Notes: generated by a model not told the origin, from the sequence alone. Shown: positions 7,986 through 16,867, counted from the stretch's first letter. The stretch is 30,945 nt of DNA from Moraxella lacunata (GCF_002027545.1 NZ_MXAN01000034.1:4392-35336); one strand, 5' to 3'. Numbers and translations are program-made.

Positions 7986-9389
7986 TTATACGTTATAAAT
8001 TTGGTCAAAGATTTCCCAATAAACATCGTCTTTTAACGCTTCTAACGAGAATCTTTCTCTGTCTTCTGGTAGGGCGATGATATAGGGCAGGCGTGCTAAA
8101 CCTTGACTTTCGTTGGCGATGGCATAGTGGCGATAATCTTCATTAATCTCAAAATCGGTTTCGTATTCCACATAGACAATCGCTTGCTTGTGCTTTTTGG
8201 CAAGGCGTACAATCTCCACAAAAAATTCTTCATTCAAGTCTTTTTTGGCTTCTTTTAACTCTTCCATGGTGTATTTGGGTTTGCCAAAGCCTAATTTGGC
8301 AAAAAACCCGCCCGAGACTTTTTTATCATCATAGGCTTTGGTATTGGCGATAAGCTCTTCTATTTCTGCCATGTTGCTAAGGGCTTCTTCATAACTTTCA
8401 CGGATGTCATTCATCGCCTCACCGAGCTTTTCTCTTAATTCTTCAGTTTTTACGGTGGGATCAAAAATAGTCTTTCTGTTCTTTTGAATTAAGACATCAA
8501 GTGCCAATACACGCACTTGCAAGTGCTGAGCGACAAAGGCGTGGCGAGCTAGAGGGTGCATTCTAAAGTTTTTGATAAGAATAAGTAGTTCATTAAAAAA
8601 GCCGTTCAAGCAGTGAAATAAAAATTCTTGGTCAAATTCAGAGCTTTTGGCAATGCTTATCATGGTTGGCAGTTGTCGCAATACCGAACTGGTGAGTAAC
8701 TCTTCAAAAGTAATGATGCGTCTGGCGATGATTTTTTCTGCACTGCCACCGTCTGCTGCAAATGTACTGTCCATCAAAATGGGGGTGAGTTGTTTTTTAA
8801 GTACTGTTTTAAGATGAATGGCGTATTTTTTAAGTTCATCAGAGATATTGCGATCAAGACTAAAAATGCGATTGATTAATTTTAGCATGACCGCTTGTGC
8901 CTTAGGATTATCACATAAGGGTTTGGGAAGTGCCAAAGCGTTAAAATAACTAAATCCGCCCGTCTCCTCTTCGGTCAAAAATCGTCGCAATGAAAAAGGG
9001 TTACTGCCTAGGGTATCAGGTGGAGAAATGATGAACCAAATATTTTTGGTCTCAACAATGAGCAACTTGCGATCAGCGGATTGTTTTTGGATGAATGCTG
9101 GAAAATGGGTAATGCCATATAAATCCAAATCCACCGCTTCTAAAAAGTGAAAATCTCGTCCTTGAATGAGTGATTTGATAAAAACTTCTTTGATAAAAAT
9201 CTTAAAAGTATATTCATTAATTTGCCGGATATTTTTGGGCATTTTAAATGTGATGGTGTCAATCCAATCAGCAATTTCATACAAAGAGGCAGCTCTGATG
9301 GCGTTACGTTGTTTGTGTTCGTGTCTTTCGGAGCTTATCGGAACTTTGTCAAGATAGCTTAGGGCGGACTCTAACTCATCGATGAACAA
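7986..9389 (-). CDS. Unidentified protein, 3' part of a phase-variable gene (frame B)
   Basis: This is the long part (467 codons) of a gene split by a C tract. It has no ATG at its 5' end: the frame can begin at a TTG at 9389 but stays open back to the tract at 9421-9429. There, a tract of 10 C (or 7) would join it to the ORF at 9371-9727 as a single 580-residue protein. I do not recognise the family. The product is hydrophilic with no signal peptide or membrane segment. A charged, probably coiled-coil region lies at about residues 320-410, and the acidic, aromatic C-terminus ends in DQIYNV. It is probably cytoplasmic. The gene faces the bestrophin gene across a terminator. Confidence 0.75.
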   Translation of the reverse strand: MFIDELESALSYLDKVPISSERHEHKQRNAIRAASLYEIADWIDTITFKMPKNIRQINEYTFKIFIKEVFIKSLIQGRDFHFLEAVDLDLYGITHFPAFIQKQSADRKLLIVETKNIWFIISPPDTLGSNPFSLRRFLTEEETGGFSYFNALALPKPLCDNPKAQAVMLKLINRIFSLDRNISDELKKYAIHLKTVLKKQLTPILMDSTFAADGGSAEKIIARRIITFEELLTSSVLRQLPTMISIAKSSEFDQEFLFHCLNGFFNELLILIKNFRMHPLARHAFVAQHLQVRVLALDVLIQKNRKTIFDPTVKTEELREKLGEAMNDIRESYEEALSNMAEIEELIANTKAYDDKKVSGGFFAKLGFGKPKYTMEELKEAKKDLNEEFFVEIVRLAKKHKQAIVYVEYETDFEINEDYRHYAIANESQGLARLPYIIALPEDRERFSLEALKDDVYWEIFDQIYNV

Positions 9390-9727
9390 GAGTGCATCAT
9401 AGGATTGTGGTGTATCGCTCGGGGGGGGGTAGCTTGGTAAATGTCTTGCAAAAGATGGGCAGCTTTGATGAGCTGTTTGTTGTGTAAAGCAGATGATTGT
9501 AAAATTTGAGCGAGCGTCTCTGGTTTTTTGGCGAAAAATTTCCCTGCACTCTTGCTGTAAGTGATGCCCTTGGGTGATAAAATGGTATTTTTAACGATGG
9601 TTTGCGACTCTTCGTCAAGCTGTGGTATAATCTCTTCTAGAATCTCTTGCCAATCTGGGCTTAGGGTAGGGTCAATGCCTGTCAGCCGATTGATGGCGTC
9701 TGTATTTAGATTGTAAATGTTTTGCAT
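9371..9727 (-). CDS. Unidentified protein, 5' part of the phase-variable gene (frame A, OFF product)
   Basis: The ATG at 9727 opens a 118-codon frame. The N-terminal 102 or so residues (MQNIYNLNTDAINRLTGIDP..., helical, charged) lead into the C tract. With 9 C the frame continues as RAIHHNPMMHSCSSMS and stops. With one more C it reads PSDTPQSYDALLFIDELE and continues into the 467-codon frame. The product here is therefore truncated, and the locus is in the OFF state in this sequence. The promoter would lie in the AT-rich region 9728-9918 shared with the divergent yeaC-like gene. Confidence 0.7.
   Translation of the reverse strand: MQNIYNLNTDAINRLTGIDPTLSPDWQEILEEIIPQLDEESQTIVKNTILSPKGITYSKSAGKFFAKKPETLAQILQSSALHNKQLIKAAHLLQDIYQATPPRAIHHNPMMHSCSSMS
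9421..9429 (-). repeat. Homopolymeric (C)9 tract, putative phase-variation switch
   Basis: Nine consecutive G on the plus strand (C on the coding strand) lie inside a coding region, exactly where the frame changes. It is the longest G/C run I noticed in the window. Slipped-strand mispairing at such tracts is a known phase-variation mechanism in Moraxella, Neisseria and Haemophilus. The in-frame lengths here are 7 or 10. Confidence 0.85.
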
Positions 9728-9918
9728 AAAATCGTTTCCATATTTCCGTTTGCTTTAATAAAATTATATTGTAACATAAGTGTGATAAAAAAATCATTAT
9801 CTTTTTACAAAATTTATTCTAAATATTTACAAAACTGACCAAAGAGGTCATGGCGGTGAACAGGTTTTGATGCAAAGAGCAACTAACAAGTAATAATCAG
9901 CAGATAAAAAGGCAAATC

Positions 9919-10206
9919 ATGAACAAACAAGACATCCTAAACAGCCTAACCCCTGAAATTGTCGCCAAATTCCGCACCGCCATTGAGATTGGCAAATGGG
10001 ATAACGGTGTCCGCTTAACAGACGAACAACGCCAAACCTGTATGCAAGCGGTCATGGTGTGGGAGCATGAGTATTTGCCCGTAGAAGAACGCACAGGCTA
10101 TATTGAAAAGCCCAAAGACGACAAAGGCAATACCGTGGGTGAAGAGTGTGATGTCGAGCATGAACATCATTATCCTAATGCCGAGCGACCTGTGAATTTT
10201 AAGTAA
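9919..10206 (+). CDS. YeaC-like (DUF1315) protein
   Basis: The 95-residue protein matches the small DUF1315/YeaC family of gammaproteobacteria in its N-terminal 60 residues: LNSLTPEIVAKFRTAIEIGKWDNGVRLTDEQRQ followed by a CMQAVMVWEHEYLP helix. Function is unknown for the family. The C-terminal third is acidic and His-rich (CDVEHEHHYP), which hints at possible metal binding, but this is speculative. The ATG at 9919 is preceded by AAAAAGGCAAATC. It is followed by a clear terminator and is likely monocistronic. Confidence 0.85.
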   Translation: MNKQDILNSLTPEIVAKFRTAIEIGKWDNGVRLTDEQRQTCMQAVMVWEHEYLPVEERTGYIEKPKDDKGNTVGEECDVEHEHHYPNAERPVNFK

Positions 10207-10214
10207 TAAAAAAT

Positions 10215-10241
10215 AAAAAGGCGAGTTATGTCGCCTTTTTC
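10215..10241. terminator. Bidirectional terminator between yeaC-like gene and ubiB
   Basis: AAAAGGCGA pairs with TCGCCTTTT around a 6-base loop, with A/T runs on both sides. It is placed just after the plus-strand stop at 10206 and before the ubiB 3' end at 10276, so it can serve both convergent genes. Confidence 0.85.
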
Positions 10242-10275
10242 ATGTTCAAAGTTTTTTATGTCTAAAATCTGGCTG

Positions 10276-11907
10276 TTAGGCTAAAATCCGCCACACCACA
10301 AACCCCAACGCCAGCATATGAAACACCACGCCCACCCACCAAATCGGCACGGTCAGCCCAATGGCGATAAAGCCAAAAAAACCGCCCAACGCTATCCAGT
10401 CATGGCGTTTTTGGTTTAAAAAATCGGCTCGTAGGGCTTGGATTTCTCTTAGTTGTTTGTCCTGTCGTCCGCCAAGCGTGGCAAGAGATTGAATGCTTTG
10501 GGTGGCAAGTTTGGGCAGGTCGGTGGCGGACAGTAGATGTTCGGGCAATTTGTCATAGAAATCATTCAAAAAACGTGTGGGGTCAAGCTGTGATTTTACC
10601 CAATCGGTCAAAATCGGCTTGGCAAGCGACCAAATATCAAGCTGTGGGTATAGCTCACGCCCAAGCCCTTCCACATGGACGAGCGTTTTTAAAAGTAGCA
10701 TAAGCTGTGGCGGTATGCTCATCTGATGACGGCGAGCGATGTTCAAAATCTCAAACAATATCCCTGCAAAATCAAGCTCACTCATGGGCTTAGACACCAT
10801 GGGACTTACCGTGCGAGCCATGTCGGCGATGAGTGCGTGCTTGTCAGCAGACGGCGGTATCCAACCTGCGTGGCTGATGATGTTCACAAGCGTGGTGTAG
10901 TTGCCATTCATGACCGATAAGAGCATACGAGCGACAACGAGCTGGTCATCGGGGGCGAGTTGCCCCATAATCGCACAATCTAGCCCCAAATAGCGTGGAT
11001 TTGCCACCGCTTGACCGTCTGGCATGGTCTCCACAAAGATGTTACCAGGGTGCATGTCGGCATGAAAAAAGTTATCCCGAAACACTTGGGTAAAAAATAT
11101 CGTCAAGCCATTTTTGGCAAGGACAGCACGGTCATAGCCTAATGCGTCAAATTTATCCGTCTGTGAAATCGGCACGCCAAAAATCCGCTCTGAGACCATG
11201 ACGGACTTGCTTGCCATATAGACTTCGGGAACATAGATGAGTGGCGAATTTGTGAAGTTATTTCTCATGCGAGTGGCGTTGGCGGACTCTAAGGTCAAAT
11301 CAAGCTCATTGAGCATGATTTGGCGGTAGTCTTCCACGATACTCACGATATGCACCGCCCGAGCCGACTCCATGCGAGCCGACAAGCAGCCTGCCAGCTC
11401 CCTTAACAGCTCAAAATCCTTGATGATGATAGGACGAATGTCGGGGCGGACGACTTTAACGACCACTTCCCGACCGTCAGGCAGGCAAGCAGTATGCACT
11501 TGGGCGATACTGGCGGCGGCGAGTGGCTTATCATCAAATCGGCTAAAAATCTCATCAATAGGCTTGCCTAGCCCTGTTTTGGGGTGTTCTATTTCACGTT
11601 TTAAAACTTCAACGTCAAACGGGGCGACTTTGTCTTGTAGTAGCGATAATTGGGCGATGATGTCGGGGGGTAGTAGGTCAGAGCGGGTGGAGAGCAGTTG
11701 CCCGAGCTTTAAAAACAGCGTTCCCATCTCTTCTAGGGCGAGCTTGACCCCTAAGGAATTGTGCGATTTGCCGATACTGGCTGGGTGCATTTTGATAAGC
11801 CGTGCCAAGGGGGCAAGCTCTGGCACGTCCGCAAAATGCGTGTCTAGGCGGTATTTGGCACAAATGTGATATAAGTCAAACAGGCGGTTTTTATAAGAGA
11901 TGAGCAT
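10276..11907 (-). CDS. ubiB: Ubiquinone biosynthesis ATPase/kinase-like protein UbiB
   Basis: The 543-residue protein is of the ABC1/ADCK/UbiB family (E. coli UbiB is 546). The diagnostic KxGQ motif is seen as KLGQ (67-70), the Ala-rich loop as AAASIAQVH, and the kinase-like elements as VVVKVVRPD, FHADMHPGNIF and GLDCAIMG. Two C-terminal membrane helices (about 500-543) anchor it to the inner membrane. It is an accessory ATPase needed for coenzyme Q synthesis. ubiE lies upstream on the same strand, but the intervening 190 bp hold repeats, and there is no ubiJ as in the E. coli ubiE-ubiJ-ubiB order. Confidence 0.95.
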   Translation of the reverse strand: MLISYKNRLFDLYHICAKYRLDTHFADVPELAPLARLIKMHPASIGKSHNSLGVKLALEEMGTLFLKLGQLLSTRSDLLPPDIIAQLSLLQDKVAPFDVEVLKREIEHPKTGLGKPIDEIFSRFDDKPLAAASIAQVHTACLPDGREVVVKVVRPDIRPIIIKDFELLRELAGCLSARMESARAVHIVSIVEDYRQIMLNELDLTLESANATRMRNNFTNSPLIYVPEVYMASKSVMVSERIFGVPISQTDKFDALGYDRAVLAKNGLTIFFTQVFRDNFFHADMHPGNIFVETMPDGQAVANPRYLGLDCAIMGQLAPDDQLVVARMLLSVMNGNYTTLVNIISHAGWIPPSADKHALIADMARTVSPMVSKPMSELDFAGILFEILNIARRHQMSIPPQLMLLLKTLVHVEGLGRELYPQLDIWSLAKPILTDWVKSQLDPTRFLNDFYDKLPEHLLSATDLPKLATQSIQSLATLGGRQDKQLREIQALRADFLNQKRHDWIALGGFFGFIAIGLTVPIWWVGVVFHMLALGFVVWRILA

Positions 11908-11950
11908 GGTTAGGTAAAATGGGGTTTGATAAAAGGGGTTTTAAAAAAGC

Positions 11951-11979
11951 AAAAGGTAAATGGGTAAAATTTACCTTTT
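11951..11979. terminator. Hairpin between ubiE and ubiB
   Basis: A perfect 10-bp stem, AAAAGGTAAA with TTTACCTTTT, has a 9-base loop. On the minus strand it is followed by GCTTTTTT. It could end ubiE transcription or act in the ubiB leader. Confidence 0.5.
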
Positions 11980-12012
11980 GGCAGGTATTTAAAATCTTTA
12001 TTTTAAATGGAT

Positions 12013-12077
12013 TGTAGGGGTAAATCAATTTACCCACAATTTTAAAAATGCTTTTGTAGGGGCGTGCTGAGCACGCC
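12013..12077. repeat. Intergenic palindromic repeats downstream of ubiE
   Basis: Two short palindromes lie here: TGTAGGGGTAAATCAATTTACCCACA (12013-12038) and GGCGTGCT-G-AGCACGCC (12061-12077), the latter preceded by TGTAGG. They belong to the same TGTAGGG-headed palindrome group seen elsewhere in the window. Confidence 0.55.
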
Positions 12078-12099
12078 TAAGTATATTAAGAATAAACAA

Positions 12100-12981
12100 T
12101 CAACGAGCCTTAAAGCCACGATGTACCGCCACGATACCGCCCGTTAGGTTGTGATAATCACAATTCACAAACCCTGCTTGCTCCATCATGGCTTTTAGGG
12201 TGGCTTGGTCGGGGTGCATACGGATACTCTCCGCCAGATATTGATAGCTTTCGCTGTCGTTTGCAACCACTTTACCCATGAGTGGTAGGGCGGTAAATGA
12301 GTATAAATCATACGCCTTTGATAGTGGCTCAAACACAGGTTTGCTAAATTCTAGCACGAGCAGTCGCCCACCTGGTTTTAGCACACGCCACATGGCTTCT
12401 AGGGCTTTTTGTTTGTCGGTAACGTTACGCAGTCCAAAGCTAATGGTAACTAAGTCAAACGAGTTATCAGCGAAGGGTTCTAAGGTTTCGGCATTGGCAA
12501 GCACAAAATCCACGTTATTACACCCTGCATTGATAAGGCGTGTGCGACCGACTTCCAGCATGGCTTCGTTGATGTCGGACAAGACCACACGACCCGAGCG
12601 ACCGACTTCTTTGCTGAATACTTTTGCCAAATCGCCCGTACCGCCTGCGATGTCAAGGACGTGCTGTCCTGCACGCACGCCACTCATCTTAATGGCAAAA
12701 CGCTTCCAAAGCCTGTGAATGCCAAAACTCATCAAATCGTTCATGATGTCGTATTTGGTGGCGACTGATGTAAATACCTGTCCGACTTTGGCTTCTTTGT
12801 CACGAGCATTGACGGTTTGGTAACCAAAATGGGTGGTTTCGCCAATGTTTTCAGAATAGCGGTTGTCAGTTTGGCTATCGGCTTGGGTAGGCTCGCCATT
12901 GGCAGGGATCTGCATGGCGGATTGTCCTTGGGGCTTGCCTGTGGGTAGGATGTTGGGATTGGTAAAGTCGTTGTCGGTCAT
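12100..12981 (-). CDS. ubiE: Ubiquinone/menaquinone C-methyltransferase UbiE
   Basis: This SAM-dependent enzyme C-methylates the benzoquinol (and demethylmenaquinol) ring. The core begins at [10 protein letters not shown] and continues through the family block [19 protein letters not shown]. The SAM-binding motif [12 protein letters not shown], the [13 protein letters not shown] block and VLEFSKP follow. It carries about 45 extra residues before the core compared with E. coli UbiE (251 aa), polar and probably disordered. An upstream ATG at 13008 is in frame, but MTDNDF at 12981 is preferred because the longer form starts with an atypical hydrophobic stretch. The neighbour downstream is ubiB. 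Confidence 0.94.
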   Translation of the reverse strand: MTDNDFTNPNILPTGKPQGQSAMQIPANGEPTQADSQTDNRYSENIGETTHFGYQTVNARDKEAKVGQVFTSVATKYDIMNDLMSFGIHRLWKRFAIKMSGVRAGQHVLDIAGGTGDLAKVFSKEVGRSGRVVLSDINEAMLEVGRTRLINAGCNNVDFVLANAETLEPFADNSFDLVTISFGLRNVTDKQKALEAMWRVLKPGGRLLVLEFSKPVFEPLSKAYDLYSFTALPLMGKVVANDSESYQYLAESIRMHPDQATLKAMMEQAGFVNCDYHNLTGGIVAVHRGFKAR

Positions 12982-13065
12982 GGCTATTTTTCCAAATTTT
13001 AAAAACACGTCCTATTATACGCTAATTTGGGCAAGAATGGGCGTGTTTTGGGAAAATTAAAAAAT

Positions 13066-13770
13066 TCATTCATGAATTTCATGAATCACGACAAGCTCAT
13101 TTTCCACAAACGGCACGGTAAAATCATCAATACGTTTTAGGGGTTTCATGGCGACCAGTCCGTCCCCGATGAAGTCATATAGGGGCTGATAGCCGTTGTC
13201 GTATGCCATGCCTTTGGCGAGTTTAAAGGCGTTTTGTAGGATAAAAGAATTAAAGTATTTATAAGACTGCTCGCACACGTCTTTGATGGTGTGGATTTGG
13301 GCGATACGTTCGTCTTTGGCATTGACGTGCCGATACACGTCATGCATGAGCGTGTCATCAATGCCCCCATTGGCGTAACGTTCGCCAAAGTCGTCGAGCA
13401 GAGACGTTGCCAATGCCAAATCAAGGCTGATGGCATGAGTTGCCGACTGCACGCCAAGCACGCCTGCCCCTAGGGCGTTGGCGGGGATGAGCTTTTCAAG
13501 TTTGCCCGAGCCGTTTAGGGCGTTCGTCCCTGCGGTCAAAAGTTGGTCGGCAAGCACGTCAAAATCATCATCGCCATAAATTCGCTCAATGAGATAATTG
13601 GCAAGTGGAGCGGTTTTGTCATCGGTAAATAGGGCGTGGTTGGTGCGTTTGATACGAGCCTTTTGCCACGCTTGCACGTCGCTAAGTGCCTGTTTTAGGG
13701 CAGGGTTGGTGTGGTGGGGTAGGGCTTGATAGGCTTTTAGCATATCGACTAGGGTTTGGATTTGGGACAT
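13066..13770 (-). CDS. Conserved hypothetical protein, possibly of the FFLEELY-motif family
   Basis: The 234-residue soluble protein is predicted mostly helical. A block around 58-75 (YLIERIYGDDDFDVLADQL) resembles the FFLEELYG-DDF signature that names a family of uncharacterised Moraxellaceae/Pseudomonas proteins, but the match is from memory and not exact. The C-terminus is acidic. No catalytic motif, signal peptide or membrane segment is visible. The ATG is at 13770. It is followed at its 3' end by ubiE on the same strand with a 57-85 bp gap. I cannot assign a function. Confidence 0.72.
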   Translation of the reverse strand: MSQIQTLVDMLKAYQALPHHTNPALKQALSDVQAWQKARIKRTNHALFTDDKTAPLANYLIERIYGDDDFDVLADQLLTAGTNALNGSGKLEKLIPANALGAGVLGVQSATHAISLDLALATSLLDDFGERYANGGIDDTLMHDVYRHVNAKDERIAQIHTIKDVCEQSYKYFNSFILQNAFKLAKGMAYDNGYQPLYDFIGDGLVAMKPLKRIDDFTVPFVENELVVIHEIHE

Positions 13771-14231
13771 GGTGTTAATTTTGTTGGTGGGTTAAAGTGG
13801 GGTTAAGGTTGAGTTAAAAGGTCGGGTTTGTGGGGCTTGATGATATTATCTTACACCTAACAAACTTAATATTTACCACAGGCTTTGTAGGGACTGGCTC
13901 CGCACGTCCTTTGATAACATAGCAATTTTTATAGGCGTACACAGCACGCCCCTACACCCAAACACCGTTGCATTTGTAGCAATTTTAAAGATTCTTGGGT
14001 GTATATAAGGAGTGCAGAGCTAATCCCTGCACACCCCTAAATCCTTTGAATCTGTCATGATTTTGACATTATGCTCCATTTTCAACTTTGTGTGAGTGTT
14101 TGATTTATCAAGGGCGAATTGTAATTTGCCTCTACAACTTAACAAATAATTATGGGGCAATCAATAAGTTGCCATTTTAAGCTGAGATTGGACTGTTTTA
14201 TGAAAAAACATACCAACTGGTCGGTTTTGCA
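13771..14231. repeat. 460-bp non-coding region with several short palindromic repeats
   Basis: No convincing gene is present between the unknown gene and the 3' end of lysA. It holds several hairpin-forming repeats: TGTAGGGAC...GTCC (13885-13910), GGCGTACACAGCACGCC followed by CCTACA (13933-13955), GTGCAGAGCTAATCCCTGCAC (14012-14032), and GGGCGAATTGTAATTTGCC followed by TCTACA (14112-14138). This is one of the densest repeat clusters in the window. Confidence 0.6.
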
Positions 14232-15548
14232 TTAAACACTCTCGCCACGCCAAAGGCTGTCCAAGCTCTCACGCTCACGCACGACCCGATGAGTGGTATC
14301 ATCACACATAATCTCGGCAGGTCTTGGGCGGGTGTTGTAGTTGCTTGCCATGACAAAGCCATACGCCCCTGCTCCTGTGATGGCAAGGGTGTCGCCCACG
14401 TTTAGGGCAAGCGTGCGATTTTTTGCCAAAAAGTCGGACGACTCACACACCGAGCCGACAATGTCCCACACTTGGGGAGCGGTGGCGGTGGTCAAATCGA
14501 CAGGGATAACCGCCATAACCGAGCCATATAGGGCAGGTCGCATGAGTTCGCACATGGACGCATCCACGATGGCAAAGTTTTTGTATTCGGTGGGTTTTAG
14601 TACGTCCACATTTGTCAGCAGTACCCCTGCATTGGCAGAGATGTTTCGCCCTGGTTCTAGGTGTAGCCCTAAGCCATATTTTTCTTGCAATGTTAAAAGC
14701 TTAGGCAGTAGTGCGTTGGCGTATTCGCTCACGCTGGCAGGGGTCTCATCGGTATAACGCACGCCCAAGCCCCCACCCAAATCCACATGGCGTAAGCTAA
14801 TGCCCTGTGCGTGTAGCTCGTCAATGAGTTCAATGACTTTATCCAAAGCATCCACAAAAGGCTGGGTGTCGGTCAGCTGTGAGCCGATGTGGCAGTCTAT
14901 GCCGATGATGTCAAGGTTTGGCAAGGACTTGGCAAAACGATAAGCATCTAGGGCATTATCATGGCTGATACCAAATTTGTTGTCCTTTAAGCCTGTGGAG
15001 ATATAGGGGTGTGTTTTGGCATCCACATCAGGGTTGATACGCAGGGCAATGGGGGCGGTTTTGCCAAGCTCACTTGCCACTTGGCTGATGAGTTCAATCT
15101 CGCTCATCGCTTCGACATTAAAGCATCCAACCCCTGCATTTAAGGCGGTGGCGATGTCGCTTTTGGTTTTTCCCACGCCCGAATAGACGACTTTGTCCGC
15201 CTGCCCGCCTGCTTTTAATACACGGGCAAGCTCGCCTGATGAGACGATGTCAAAGCCTGCCCCTGCACGGGCAAGCGTGGCAAGCACGGCAAGGTTTGAG
15301 TTGGATTTGACCGCATAGCAAATTTGCACATCTGATAAGGGGGCGAAACTCTCCATATAGGTACGGTAATTGGCAAGCAGGGCATTTTTGCTATACACAT
15401 AAAGCGGTGTGCCGTAAGTCTGGGCTAGGGTTTTGGTGCTGACATTGTCAATAAACAGCGTGTCGTCTTGATAGTTGATAAAAGGCAAATCCGCCACGTG
15501 CGTGCATGGGTCTATGGTCAGGATTGGGTGTTCGGTGCTGTCTGCCAT
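14232..15548 (-). CDS. lysA: Diaminopimelate decarboxylase
   Basis: This PLP enzyme performs the last step of lysine synthesis (meso-DAP to L-lysine). The 438-residue protein shows the fold III decarboxylase motifs: CYAVKSNSN with the PLP lysine Lys81, GAGFDIVSSGEL, CHIGSQL, HVDLGGGLG, LEPGRNISANAG, and the CESSDFLA active-site Cys block. GAYGFVMASNYN near the C-terminus is also typical. The start is the ATG at 15548. It stands alone: a repeat-rich region follows it and ubiA is divergent upstream. Confidence 0.96.
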   Translation of the reverse strand: MADSTEHPILTIDPCTHVADLPFINYQDDTLFIDNVSTKTLAQTYGTPLYVYSKNALLANYRTYMESFAPLSDVQICYAVKSNSNLAVLATLARAGAGFDIVSSGELARVLKAGGQADKVVYSGVGKTKSDIATALNAGVGCFNVEAMSEIELISQVASELGKTAPIALRINPDVDAKTHPYISTGLKDNKFGISHDNALDAYRFAKSLPNLDIIGIDCHIGSQLTDTQPFVDALDKVIELIDELHAQGISLRHVDLGGGLGVRYTDETPASVSEYANALLPKLLTLQEKYGLGLHLEPGRNISANAGVLLTNVDVLKPTEYKNFAIVDASMCELMRPALYGSVMAVIPVDLTTATAPQVWDIVGSVCESSDFLAKNRTLALNVGDTLAITGAGAYGFVMASNYNTRPRPAEIMCDDTTHRVVRERESLDSLWRGESV

Positions 15549-15691
15549 GGTTTTTCCAGTAAAAAGTATTTGGGGGTTTATTTTAACAAAAAATTTTGGT
15601 TTGTCATTTTTATTTTAAAAATAATTGGGGTTTGGGCAGAATATATAACGATTTTTTAAATGATTTAATAAAAATATTTTTTTACAAATAT

Positions 15692-15768
15692 GGACGTGCA
15701 GGGGTGAATCACATTCGCCCAAAAATTAAGGCTTTATCAAAGGGCAAATTGCAATTTGTCCCTACAAT
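15692..15768. repeat. Intergenic palindromic repeat before ubiA
   Basis: It consists of two palindromes in tandem: GGGGTGAATCACATTCGCCC and GGGCAAATTGCAATTTGTCCC, the second followed by TACA. The arrangement matches that at 5931-6001 (GTGAATTACATTCGC ... GGGCAAAT...), so the two copies define a composite unit. Confidence 0.65.
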
Positions 15769-15796
15769 GCCAATCAAGGCAAGACAACTTTTCATA

Positions 15797-15827
15797 TTGA
15801 TATAAAAAAGCCATTTTATGATAAAAT
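15797..15827 (+). promoter_or_regulatory. Promoter-like sequence for ubiA
   Basis: TTGATA (15797-15802) and TAAAAT (15822-15827) are separated by 19 bp. The -10 is extended (TGATAAAAT). The ATG of ubiA follows 26 bp later. Confidence 0.5.
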
Positions 15828-15853
15828 ACCCCAAAAATTAACCATTTAACATC

Positions 15854-16777
15854 ATGACCGCAACCACTTACACCTTTAAAGACAAACTCATCGCATGGTT
15901 ACAACTCACCCGTTTTGATAAGCCTGTGGGGACGGAACTGCTCCTTTATCCGACTTTGTGGGCGTTGTTTTTGGCAAGTGCCAGTTATGGACGACTGCCA
16001 AGCGCGGCTCATATTGTCATTTTTACGCTTGGGGCGGTGCTTATGCGAGCATCAGGCTGTGCCATTAACGACTTTGCCGACCGCAAGGTGGACGGACAAG
16101 TCAAACGCACCAAAAACCGCCCACTGGCAGACGGGCGATTGTCCGCCAAGACGGCTGTTTTGACCTTTGTGGGCTTGTCGGGACTGTCAGCGTGTCTTTT
16201 GTTTTTTTTACCAGTACAAGTGTTTTATTGGTCGCTTGGGGCGGTGTTTCTTGCCTTTATTTATCCCTTTATGAAACGCTACACGCACCTGCCCCAAGTG
16301 GTACTTGCAATGGCGTTCGGTTGGGCGGTACCGATGGCGTTTGTGGCGGTGCGTAGCGAGCAGGGACAAAGCGGTGTTGGGCTGACAGGTTGGCTTGTCT
16401 TTGTTGCCTATTTGTGCTGGACGGTGGCGTATGATACGATGTACGCCATGTGCGACAAGGACGATGATGTCAAGATTGGGGTAAAATCCACCGCCATTTT
16501 GTTTGAAAAATGGTTTGGCGACAAAGACATTTATTTTATCATGGCGTTAAATGGTGTGTTTTTGGTCATCATGATAGCATTGGTGCATCGCTTTTTTGGG
16601 GTGTGGTCTGCGTGTGGTTTGGCGGTCGGTTTGGCAGGGCTGTTTGCCATGCAATATGACAAAATCAAAACCCGTGAACGCCTAAACTGCTTTACCGCCT
16701 TTCGCCAAAATGCGTGGGTGGGGCGGTATGTGTTTTTGTATGTGGCGGTGATGTCGCTGATGATGTTGGGGAGATGA
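15854..16777 (+). CDS. ubiA: 4-hydroxybenzoate polyprenyltransferase
   Basis: This inner-membrane enzyme attaches the polyprenyl chain to 4-hydroxybenzoate, an early step of ubiquinone synthesis. The 307-residue protein carries both Asp-rich motifs of the family: [21 protein letters not shown] around residue 75, and [12 protein letters not shown] around residue 197. Seven to nine hydrophobic segments are present. The ATG at 15854 follows a good promoter-like sequence. It is convergent with the siderophore receptor gene. The other ubi genes (ubiB, ubiE) are a few kb away, not in the same transcript. Confidence 0.95.
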   Translation: MTATTYTFKDKLIAWLQLTRFDKPVGTELLLYPTLWALFLASASYGRLPSAAHIVIFTLGAVLMRASGCAINDFADRKVDGQVKRTKNRPLADGRLSAKTAVLTFVGLSGLSACLLFFLPVQVFYWSLGAVFLAFIYPFMKRYTHLPQVVLAMAFGWAVPMAFVAVRSEQGQSGVGLTGWLVFVAYLCWTVAYDTMYAMCDKDDDVKIGVKSTAILFEKWFGDKDIYFIMALNGVFLVIMIALVHRFFGVWSACGLAVGLAGLFAMQYDKIKTRERLNCFTAFRQNAWVGRYVFLYVAVMSLMMLGR

Positions 16778-16812
16778 TAAATAAGGATAAGCACTTTGAT
16801 GTCAAACGCAAA

Positions 16813-16840
16813 GAACGTGCTTGGCACGTCCCTATATCCA
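16813..16840. terminator. Hairpin between convergent ubiA and receptor gene
   Basis: AACGTGC and GCACGTC invert around TTG, followed by CCCTATA. It resembles the GTGC/GCAC palindromes of the intergenic repeats. It may serve as a terminator for either convergent gene, though the T-run is poor. Confidence 0.4.
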
Positions 16841-16867
16841 TGTCTAACTTTGTGATAAAAATTCCCC

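Larger units (their letters stand above)
15549..15853. other. 305-bp intergenic region between lysA and ubiA
   Basis: This is an AT-rich divergent region with no convincing gene. It contains a palindromic repeat (15692-15768) and a promoter-like sequence before ubiA (15797-15827). The lysA-proximal part (15549-15690) is A/T-rich without a site I can define. Confidence 0.6.

Noticed and set aside
11660..11671. G(6) run in ubiB considered as a second phase-variable tract
   Set aside because: It is too short for frequent slippage, and the ubiB frame is intact.
14200..14235. ATG-initiated 11-codon frame (MKKHTNWSVLH) resembling a leader peptide
   Set aside because: There is no gene downstream on that strand: it runs into the 3' end of lysA on the opposite strand.
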